NCBI RefSeq assembly: GCF_000218685.1
Contig: NW_006763292.1
Span: 1,005,087-1,069,086 of the forward strand
Length of the DNA stretch: 64,000 nucleotides
From: Serpula lacrymans var. lacrymans S7.9
Taxonomy: Eukaryota > Basidiomycota > Agaricomycetes > Boletales > Serpulaceae
Direction: 5' to 3'
Below, piece by piece: positions 53,698-61,662 of this stretch. Both the position numbers and the translations under genes were made by a program. The notes under the pieces were generated by a model, which saw only the letters and a list, made by a program, of their open reading frames with translations, was not told where the DNA came from and did no database searches. The stretch's first letter is position 1. Each line of letters starts with the position of its first letter.

Positions 53698-56600
53698 CTA
53701 AGGCTCGACTTCCAGGCGAGACCAAATTCCGGAGGTAGTGGTAAAATTTTCGGGCATAGGTTGAAAGAGGGAATTAAAAAGGTTTGAATCCATGCCTCTA
53801 AGCTTCCTGGGAGCTGAGGGATTCCTAGAATAAAATTCGCGAACAGCGTCGCGGGAGTTTTCCAGATGGGATTCTGGTTCCCACGTTCTGTCCTCGTCTC
53901 CGTAGCCCTTCCATAGGACCAGGAACTCTAATTTTCCACGCTTCAAGCGTGCATCTACCACCCGTTCAACTTCGAACTCTTCTTCACCTTCCTGGGTGAC
54001 TACTACCGGACCGGGCCGGTTTACGCGCTGTCCCGGCAGCGGTCCCTTGTAGGGTTTCACACGGCTAATGTTAACCGTGGGCACCACCCTCATTCGTTTT
54101 GGGAGTTCCAGCTCCACCGCATTAGGTTTGACTTCCTTAATCCGGTAAGGGCCAATCCACTTTTCGGTCAGTTTTCTAGACTGCCGGTCTTTTAATTTCA
54201 AGTGGTCAGTGTCTAACCAGACCAGGTCGCCGACCTTGTAATCAGGGGCCTTAGAGCGTCTACGCTCTGCCCTGTCTTTCATCTGCTCCGCAGTTTTAAA
54301 TAGCGCTTTGCGCGTTTCGTTCAAGACAGACTTCATGTCTTTTGCCATGTTCCCAGCAGCCTCGTTTTTGCTTTTGCCAGGTTCTACACCCATTCTGGGG
54401 AGGTACGATCTAGTAACCTCGAATGGTGCCCTTCCTGTAGCCGAAGACTGTTTAATATTATAAGAGAACTGGGCTATCTTTAGCCACTTGGCCCAATCTG
54501 TCTGTCTGTCGTTAATAAATATCCGGAGATACTGTTTCAACTCCTGGTTGAGTCTCTCCGTTTGTCCATCGGTTTGCGGATGGAACGCCGTGGATAATTT
54601 AGGTTTGATGCCCAGCATCCGGCATAATTCTTTCGTAAATTCGCTAGCGAATTGCGGTCCTCTATCGGAGATTACCGTTTCTGGTAACCCATGGATTGAC
54701 CATACGAAATCTTTAAATAGGTCTGCCGTACCGGCGGCGGTGATGGTTTTGTTGGTGGGTATGAATACCACTTCTTTGGAGAAGCGGTCTACTACCACCA
54801 TTACTGAATCGTACCCGTTTGACTCGGGCAGATCCGTCGTGAAGTCCACCGATATATCCTGCCAGGGGCCAGCTGGTATCGGGTTTGGTATGAGTTTACC
54901 CGCCGGCGGTTGATGGGAATTCTTGGCCATGGCGCATCTCAGACAGGATTTTACATATTCCTGTACGTCTTTGACCATGCCAGGCCACATGTAGTTTCTG
55001 GAGATCAACTCCATCGTTCGTTGCCATCCAGGGTGCCCAGCCACTGGAGTATCATGATGTCTATCTATTGCCTTGATCCTTGCGGACTCAGGCACATAGA
55101 TTTTGTTTTTGAAATGATGAAAGAGCCCGTCTTTCCATAAATAGTTTTCATTGCCGTCAAGGCGCGCCTTTTCCTCTGGGGAGATGTCTTTTCTAAAGAC
55201 TTCTAGGAGGTCAGAATCTTGCCCGATTCTAACATTGGCGACCCTTGATTGATCTATCAGGGTGACACCTTTGTTGTCATCTTCAATGCCGTTGGCATGA
55301 TCCTCTCTTCTAGATAAAGCATCCGCTTTCCCCATTGAGCTTCCTGGCTTATGAATTAATTTATAATTGAACCTTGACAAGTACACCGCGTAGCGGGCCT
55401 GTCTCCGGTTCAGGTCTCGGGCCGTCATGAAGTACTCCAGGTTCTTATGATCGGTCCAAATTTCGAATTGGTGCCTAGCACCTTCTAAGTAGTGCCGCCA
55501 GTGCTCTAAAGCTCTAATGATGGCCAGCATCTCCTTGTCGTATATTTGATAGTTGCGCTCTGTAGGCAACAAACTATGCGATAAATAGGCACAAGGCCTC
55601 CAAAGATCATCAGGGCATTTGATTGATAGAACAGCCCCAGTGGCGAAGTCAGAAGAGTCGGTTTCTAGCCGGAACTCTTTGTCTAATTCAGGGAATGCCA
55701 ATATGGGTGCTGTTGTAAATGCCTGTTTAAGCTTATCAAAAGCTTCCTGTTCTTTGGTGCCCCATTGCCAAACAAGGTCCTTTTTGGTGAGATCGTTCAA
55801 CGGTCTCGTGATTTTTGCAAAGTTTTCAATAAACCTTCGGTAGAAATTGCCTAAGCCTAGGAAAGCCCTAACCCCTTTGACGCGAGTAGGTTCTGGCCAT
55901 TCCAAAATAGCTTGAACTTTCTCAGGGTTCATCCTGATTCCGTTCTGGCCTATGATCATGCCGAGGAAGTCTACTTCCTTCACTTTAAAATTACATTTTT
56001 CGGGTTTGACGAATAGGTCCCGTTCCTGTAAGCGTCGAAGGACTTCTTGCACGATTTTGTCATGCTCAGCCTCATCGTCCGACTTTGTAAATATTAATAA
56101 ATTGTCAATGTAAATGACGACACAGTTTTCCATATCCGCAAAGATCTCATTCATCATGCTCTGAAAGGTCGCCGGTGAATTGGTCAACCCAAAGAACATA
56201 ACAAGGGGTTCGAAAGATCCTCGGTGGCACGTGAACGCGGCCTTCCAAGCATCTTCCTCTTTGATTCGTACATTATTGTACCCCCATCTGAGATCCATTT
56301 TAGTCAGAATCTTGGCGCCAGCCAATTTGTCTACTAGCTGACTAATTAAAGGCAACGGATACGCGTTTTTAACTGTGTGCTCATTCACATAACAATAGTC
56401 CATAATCATGCGCTTCTTACCATCCTTTTTAGGAATGAAGAACACCGGGGACGTCATAGGACTTTTGGAAGGTCTGATGTAACCCTTCCTAAGTTGTTCG
56501 TCTATGAAACTAGATACCTCGTCTCTTTCGGGAGCAGAGAGCGGTATCATGTGTCCCTTCCTTGGTTTGAAGGTGTCTTTCAAATCTATAGCATGGTCCC

Positions 56601-57564
56601 ACGGCTTAGCCTCTGGGAAGCGTTCTGATTTGTGTTTTGAAAAGACTTTCCAGAAGTCGTGGTACTCGGGAGGTACCAGCCTCTTAATCTCTTCCTCAGG
56701 TTTTACCTCATCATCGTCATCGTCGATCTTTTCCAAAGATCTGAGCTCGTAAACGTGACTAGCGTTTAACTTTTCGAGACGCTCATTGTGACGGACATGA
56801 TTTGGTTTACCCAAGTTTACACATTCCTGGGGACAACGTGACAATGTGACAACCCCTGTCTGCCAGTTGATCTCAGGATTGTGTTTAAATAGCCAGGTCC
56901 AGCCTAAGATTAAATTAATCTTCCCTAGTTGGGTAGCCTCGGCAGTGACTCGTTCTCTGTGTCCTTGGTATTCGACCACAAAAGAACATTTGTGTGTAAT
57001 ACAGCCACCTGCATTAAGCGTACCGTCAACGTTATAGACGGGAATAGACGTTTCTAATTTTACAAGGGGGAGTCCAATTTGCTCCGCCCAGACCTGATCT
57101 ATGAAGATCCCGTTAGCGCCTGAATCAAGCAGTGCGCTCGTTGAGTGTACTTTGCCCCTGGCAAGGTTTTCCACGCCAACGTCTAAACGGATCTCCTTTT
57201 GGAATAAATACGTGCGCATCAACACACGCCTTGGGATTTCGGGAAAGGGTGGCTCCAAAGAAGAAGAAGAAGAAGGAATTTTGAACGATACATGTTTTCT
57301 TAATTTTGTTTTACCAGAATCAAGCACCCTAGTGTTTGTCTCGCCGGGGCCACGCTCCAAGGGAGACGCTGGTGCAGCGGTAGTATCATAAATATTACAG
57401 TTACATTTCTTCATACAAGTACATACTTCTGATAACAAATTTAAAAACTTATTTACAAATTGGGGAGCCATCCCCGTCATTCCGTTATTGCTCGTGCAAC
57501 ACCCCGGAGCAGGGGCCACTTTGTTGTGGTTTACTTCATTTTTACCAGGAGCTAAGGTACCCAA
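53698..57564 (-). CDS. gypsy A Pol polyprotein (1288 aa open frame)
   Basis: The uninterrupted frame contains the aspartic protease (DSGA at residues 147-150), RT (about 380-560), RNase H (about 640-760), integrase with its HHCC zinc finger (HRHH...CLRC about 880-930), and the core D-D-E (DFTTDLP, SDRGPQFASEF, TDGQTERLNQEL). It ends with a chromodomain (FEVERVVDARL...LVLWKGYGDEDRTWEPESHL, about 1190-1240) which in related elements steers integration to heterochromatin. The listed first codon is TTG; translation most likely enters from Gag by -1 frameshifting at 57585-57591. The RT motif is YIDN (N codon 56101-56103), whereas copy 2b keeps YIDD, so the polymerase is probably dead despite the intact frame. 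Confidence 0.95.
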   Translation of the reverse strand: MGTLAPGKNEVNHNKVAPAPGCCTSNNGMTGMAPQFVNKFLNLLSEVCTCMKKCNCNIYDTTAAPASPLERGPGETNTRVLDSGKTKLRKHVSFKIPSSSSSLEPPFPEIPRRVLMRTYLFQKEIRLDVGVENLARGKVHSTSALLDSGANGIFIDQVWAEQIGLPLVKLETSIPVYNVDGTLNAGGCITHKCSFVVEYQGHRERVTAEATQLGKINLILGWTWLFKHNPEINWQTGVVTLSRCPQECVNLGKPNHVRHNERLEKLNASHVYELRSLEKIDDDDDEVKPEEEIKRLVPPEYHDFWKVFSKHKSERFPEAKPWDHAIDLKDTFKPRKGHMIPLSAPERDEVSSFIDEQLRKGYIRPSKSPMTSPVFFIPKKDGKKRMIMDYCYVNEHTVKNAYPLPLISQLVDKLAGAKILTKMDLRWGYNNVRIKEEDAWKAAFTCHRGSFEPLVMFFGLTNSPATFQSMMNEIFADMENCVVIYIDNLLIFTKSDDEAEHDKIVQEVLRRLQERDLFVKPEKCNFKVKEVDFLGMIIGQNGIRMNPEKVQAILEWPEPTRVKGVRAFLGLGNFYRRFIENFAKITRPLNDLTKKDLVWQWGTKEQEAFDKLKQAFTTAPILAFPELDKEFRLETDSSDFATGAVLSIKCPDDLWRPCAYLSHSLLPTERNYQIYDKEMLAIIRALEHWRHYLEGARHQFEIWTDHKNLEYFMTARDLNRRQARYAVYLSRFNYKLIHKPGSSMGKADALSRREDHANGIEDDNKGVTLIDQSRVANVRIGQDSDLLEVFRKDISPEEKARLDGNENYLWKDGLFHHFKNKIYVPESARIKAIDRHHDTPVAGHPGWQRTMELISRNYMWPGMVKDVQEYVKSCLRCAMAKNSHQPPAGKLIPNPIPAGPWQDISVDFTTDLPESNGYDSVMVVVDRFSKEVVFIPTNKTITAAGTADLFKDFVWSIHGLPETVISDRGPQFASEFTKELCRMLGIKPKLSTAFHPQTDGQTERLNQELKQYLRIFINDRQTDWAKWLKIAQFSYNIKQSSATGRAPFEVTRSYLPRMGVEPGKSKNEAAGNMAKDMKSVLNETRKALFKTAEQMKDRAERRRSKAPDYKVGDLVWLDTDHLKLKDRQSRKLTEKWIGPYRIKEVKPNAVELELPKRMRVVPTVNISRVKPYKGPLPGQRVNRPGPVVVTQEGEEEFEVERVVDARLKRGKLEFLVLWKGYGDEDRTWEPESHLENSRDAVREFYSRNPSAPRKLRGMDSNLFNSLFQPMPENFTTTSGIWSRLEVEP

Positions 57565-57569
57565 GTGAC

Positions 57570-58628
57570 CTAAGCCCCGAATTCTTTTCCCTGAGCCTTC
57601 ATTTCGTTGACCTGTTGGTCATAGAAGAAGGCCCGGATTTCGTCGTAAGAACGACCGGCCAAAGAGTTGAGCCGATCGTCCGGCTTTTCGGATTCTAACT
57701 GGCGCGCCTGGCGCCCTTGATTTTTTTGTTGGGCAGCCTGCGCCCCGTTTCTACAGTCTCGGGACATGTGTCCCTCTTGGCCGCAGTTGTAACAGCTGCC
57801 CTTGAATCTGCGCATTTGTCCGCCTTGGACCGCGCCGATATCCATAGGAGCACCCTGTCCTGGCTGCAGCCCGAACGGTTTGAACCCGCGAGAGTGATTA
57901 TAATTTTGGTTTGATGACCCAGGGCGCCTCTGGGGTGTGGTGGTTTGTTTGGTGGACCCACCACCTTGGTGCATAGCGTAGAGCTCCATGGCCCTACCGA
58001 CTCGTCGGACTTCCTCGGCTGCCAGAGCCAGGTCGTCACTTCTTGTATCCTGCAGGTAGATCTGCTCTGCAATGCGAGGGTTCACATTGCGTTCCAGCAG
58101 TTCTACTGCGTGTTCGTTACCTAACCCTCCTTGGATGGAGAGGGCCAGGAACCGGGTGACATAATCATCCGTCCTCATGTTTCCTTGTTTGAAGGAACGG
58201 ATTTGCTGACGCGCCCAGTCTCGCTCAGCTTGCGGTTTGAAATATTTTTCGATCTCTTTCTTGAGATCGTCCCAGGTAGGCCACACACCCGCGGTGTAAC
58301 ATTCCTGGAGTCTTACTTGGGCGTATCGACCCGCCACAGGTCCTTTTAGGCGAGATAGCACCGCAGTGGCTACCTCAAAATCGTCGGCGAAAGCGTCCCA
58401 GTTCGCCTTGACCCAAATCTGGAGCTTGATCCACCATTCGGCAAATCGCGCTCGGTCTCCTTCGAAGGCACCAGGGTCAGCGACGACTTCGACTTTCTTG
58501 TTAAACTTTTTCTCTACCGAGGGGGTTGCTACAGGGGGGTTGGCCTGTATCTCGGCGAGCTGTGAGGTTAATTCCGCTATCTGCACACGCATTGCGTGCA
58601 GTAGCGCATTCATATCTTGCGACGACAT
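57570..58628 (-). CDS. gypsy A Gag (352 aa)
   Basis: The structural protein forms the retrotransposon particle. The ATG is at 58628 and the TAG at 57570-57572. The capsid-like helical region includes FAEWWIKLQIWVKANWD, and a single CX2CX4HX4C zinc knuckle (CYNCGQEGHMSRDC) lies at about residue 280. It overlaps the -1 frame of pol through the slippery heptamer before its stop. Confidence 0.95.
   Translation of the reverse strand: MSSQDMNALLHAMRVQIAELTSQLAEIQANPPVATPSVEKKFNKKVEVVADPGAFEGDRARFAEWWIKLQIWVKANWDAFADDFEVATAVLSRLKGPVAGRYAQVRLQECYTAGVWPTWDDLKKEIEKYFKPQAERDWARQQIRSFKQGNMRTDDYVTRFLALSIQGGLGNEHAVELLERNVNPRIAEQIYLQDTRSDDLALAAEEVRRVGRAMELYAMHQGGGSTKQTTTPQRRPGSSNQNYNHSRGFKPFGLQPGQGAPMDIGAVQGGQMRRFKGSCYNCGQEGHMSRDCRNGAQAAQQKNQGRQARQLESEKPDDRLNSLAGRSYDEIRAFFYDQQVNEMKAQGKEFGA
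57585..57591 (-). promoter_or_regulatory. -1 ribosomal frameshift heptamer G GGA AAA
   Basis: In the gag frame the minus strand reads CAG GGA AAA GAA, which fits X XXY YYZ. It is four codons before the gag stop codon. After a -1 slip the frame runs straight into pol. The heptamer and the open -1 frame are kept at 41615-41621 and 43960-43966 in the two older copies. Confidence 0.7.
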
Positions 58629-59140
58629 GTCAACTTGTTCTCTTTGGGTAACGTAAAAATAGGTAACTGGGGGTCCCCGCTTGCTATCTGCGGATCAACC
58701 TCTTCCCAGCTGAGTATCGGATCTCAATCTCCGACTACCCACACTATAGTATTTGAAAAAGTATATAAAAATGTAAACGTAATAAACCCTGGTCCGAACG
58801 GTTGTCAGGGGGTGGTCCGCTTGTTAAGCTGTCAACCCTTCTCCAGACTGGCGGAGGCAAGTGCCCGGCCTGGTCAGAGGTATTCGAAAGTGAAAGTTTG
58901 TATTTTAAATCTAATCAACAGTGGTTCCACACCGACTGCTGAGCTAAGGTACTCCCCTTAACGCTGGGGGCCGCGTATCAAAGGTTTTGGGTTCTTCTCC
59001 CAAAGCACTACAAGGCCGTCGCTAGGAGCGCACCTATCTGCTATGTGGGATATTCCTAACCGCTAACCAATCTCCTTCACCCTGGAGTCCGGGTGCCCAA
59101 ATGATGGGACTTCTGCACACACGTGCGAGAGAGTAGAAAG
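58629..59140 (-). other. gypsy A 5' leader
   Basis: The untranslated stretch between primer site and gag is conserved with copies 2a and 2b (for example CCTCCGCCAGTCTGGAGAAGG). No ORF. A structural or packaging role is likely but not shown. Confidence 0.6.
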
Positions 59141-59150
59141 AGCGAGTCCT
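59141..59150 (-). other. Self-priming primer-binding site of gypsy A
   Basis: Two bases from the 5' LTR the minus strand reads AGGACTCGCT. This is the exact complement of AGCGAGTCCT inside the LTR (59267-59276), which begins about 30 nt after the TATATATA box and so would be the 5' end of the transcript. No match to a tRNA 3' end (TGG start) is present. This is the Tf1/sushi-type self-priming arrangement. Confidence 0.72.
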
Positions 59151-59152
59151 AA

Positions 59153-59543
59153 TGTAACAACCAAGAGTTAGTTACTCTGGCGCACACAGGAACACACTAT
59201 AAAGGTAGTGGAAGATGGGGAGTGGGTACCCCTTGGGCTGCAGTGAGTTAGTTGGTATACAACAGGAGGACTCGCTGAGGAGTCTCCTGGATCTATTGGG
59301 GTATATATACTACTACAGGTTTGTTTGTACATGTGTACTATACAGTTGATGAAGGCAGTGGCTGATGATGTCATAGGGCCTAGCCCGTATGGCCAGCTCC
59401 ACTGCGTGAGAGAGTTTAAGTCTAAAAGTAAAAGAAAGGCAACACGGCGCGAGAAAGGGAAATGCCGCGTGGCACTTAAAGTATAAAGTTAAAGCGGAGA
59501 ATAAAAAGGAAAGGAGATGTCCAGAAATTGTGTTATCGTAACA
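59153..59543 (-). repeat. 5' LTR of intact gypsy A
   Basis: It is 391 bp, with one difference from the 3' LTR. The TATATATA box lies at about 59302-59309, followed by the predicted transcript start at about 59276. Confidence 0.97.
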
Positions 59544-60066
59544 CTTGGTCCCTAACTCAACGGAAATGGACAGAGGAGAGTAGAGGATAAAAAGGGAGCA
59601 GAGTAAAGATCCTTTGGAGGAGGATCAGATAGACTTAGAAAAGGACTTGTAAAAAGGCAAGGGAATCTAGTTGATATTCAAACAGCAGGAATGGAGTACA
59701 GAAGCTACAACTTATATACTGTCGGAGGAGTAGGGGCTCGTAAGGAGTAACTTGTAATGTAGATATGGAGCTCTATGCGGACAATTATCTAGCAAGAGAG
59801 AAACATATGAGCAAGGAGTGTATCATAAGGTCTGAACTACAGGGTCTATGAGGAGTACGGGAGGGTGCATAGGAAAGCATGTGACGGACTAGAATTCTGG
59901 TGCAGGAGTATTGGAACGGGAGTCCGGAGTACCATGTGGGGGTGGAATATGAAGCTATGCCAACTGGCAGGCCTTGAGGAGCGTAATCCTGAGAATACCA
60001 AAGATTCAGGAGGTTTGGATTTGAGGAAATATCTCCTCCGGAGATGCCAGAGTCCTGTTCTCCAGT

Positions 60067-60419
60067 ACGGATATTACAGTATCTTAACTTTTTTGTGTTT
60101 GGTCCATGCACTATGCATGCTCAAGACCCACTTGTGCAAGAAAGAAATGACTTCACCAATGATCTAGAAGATGCCATGCTCGCATTTGATGAATCAGAGT
60201 CTGACATTCAGGTGGTTGAGATTGAGGCCCCCTAACAGTGCCAGCAGAGGCTTGTAGTAAGGGTTTCATGTCCACACCAAGTGACTTGGACTTGGACACC
60301 AACCTAGGTGAGTTCAAGTTGTCTATTTATCTTTATACATACTGACATGGTTATTTGTTAGCTGAGAATAGCCATCACTGGCAGGTTGAGGCATCAGTGT
60401 CTGCTGCACTCCCCATTCA
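60067..60419 (+). other. Unrecognised exon-like fragment
   Basis: A plus-strand frame ends DFTNDLEDAMLAFDESESD and then a stop at 60233-60235. A well-formed intron follows at 60308-60361 (GTGAGT, TACTGAC, GTTAG). No family was recognised. It may be flanking sequence of LTR-C or a captured gene piece. Confidence 0.35.
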
Positions 60420-61240
60420 CCCCACTAATCTCCATCAACCTGGAATACAGCCTGAGCCTGAGCCACTAGCTGTATCAAAGAAGAGATATCTCCATTTGTA
60501 ATTCTAGGATAGGTAGTGTCAACTAATGAGTCTATAGTGTTTTCTGGCATAAGCATGTTGGCTGGAAGCTCAATAGTTCTATCTCATGCAATTCCACAAC
60601 CATCACCAACATCCAGGAGCCAGCTAGCAAAGGCTTCACTTTCTGGAGTATAATCCAGGCACATATTCGGTGTGAAATAGCAGGCATGGATAATTATCCA
60701 CAGTTGTAACCTTCTAAGAGAGGCAGAAATAATATGTTGCCTTGACCCTCTTAAGACAACAGGTATTGTTTGGCAGAAGTCCCCTCCAAAGATCATTAAA
60801 TGGAAGCTGATTATCCATAACACATCACGCAATGTACAATCCAATACTTCTGCATGTGGATGTTTTATTACAGGAATAGGGATCCCAAAGCATGAATGAG
60901 CTATGTACTCACCCTCCAAGAGCAGGGATGCAATCCAGAGGATGCTACACATAGAGCCATATTATAATAAAGAAATTTGTTCCCCAATTATGATAAAATG
61001 ACTGTATGAGGGTATCAAAAGCATTCCGCTGCTCTACACTATCTTTCACCTCCAAAGTAAGATTAAATGTGTCATAAATTTGCTGTTCTTGGAGAAGATT
61101 GTTTACAATAATAGGCTCCTGTTGTTGCTTAGGAAAAGGCATTAGAGTAAAGTTTGGAAAACACTTATTAGATTGAGTAAATAAGAATTCCAGCAAGAAT
61201 AACCAATAGTTGTATATTCTGGTCTTCTAAAGGTTGGGAA
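60420..61240 (-). pseudogene. PIF1-like helicase fragment (Helitron-type), copy 2
   Basis: From the minus strand: a region upstream of motif II, then FGGDFCQTIPVVLRGSRQ (motif III type, about 60775), SLRRLQLWII, YTPESEAFASWLLDVGDG and, after a TGA, IELPANMLMPENTID, the usual Helitron helicase order. The Walker A part is deleted relative to copy 1. In-frame stops are present. It shares its upstream flank with copy 1. Confidence 0.8.
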
Positions 61241-61570
61241 ATTCCTCTTTGAGTAATAATAATACAGTCAAGTGATCAAAATTTTGCTAAATCAGAAGTC
61301 AATGAACTTGTGCTATCTGTAAAGTATTGTTAAGTCCTATATACATGTTTGACTTGCTGCTCAGTTGGTATTATAAGCATGAGAGTTTTCAATGTGGCTC
61401 CAATTTTCACTGCATTCACTAACTACTGCTGCTCCTGTGTTGCCACAAAAACCACGCGAGCAAAACTAAGCAAAATAACTGACACAACTTGGCTTGCACG
61501 CGGCATTTTGGACCACCGTCCCCTTTGTGATAGATTGACAAAGCTGGAATGTCTGTATTAATAAAAAATG
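61241..61570. other. Common upstream flank of the helicase fragments
   Basis: Homologous to 34735-34970. No ORF. Confidence 0.6.
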
Positions 61571-61662
61571 GAATGTGCACTATCATGTGACCTGGAAAAC
61601 ATACATTAGCCAAAATTCCCGTCATAAACGGGCTATACTGAGCACCTGCAAAAGACTAAGCA

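Larger units (their letters stand above)
53296..59543 (-). mobile_element. Intact, recently inserted gypsy A chromovirus
   Basis: The 6248-bp element has two 391-bp LTRs differing at a single base (G at 53587, A at 59444), a perfect CTTGG duplication (53291-53295 and 59544-59548), a polypurine tract AAGGGGGGTAG (53687-53697, minus), and uninterrupted gag and pol. Such LTR identity implies very recent insertion. The only obvious defect is the RT catalytic motif, which reads YIDN. Confidence 0.97.
53178..60066 (-). repeat. LTR-C copy split by the intact gypsy A insertion
   Basis: 53178-53295 plus 59549-60066 together are homologous to 19266-19918 in reverse orientation. The TATATAAG-type box is at about 59712 on the minus strand. 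The gypsy A element interrupts it with a perfect CTTGG duplication. Edge positions are approximate. Confidence 0.78.

Noticed and set aside
54488..57391. Plus-strand ORFs over the intact gypsy A pol
   Set aside because: They are shadows of the 1288-codon minus-strand frame and carry no motif.
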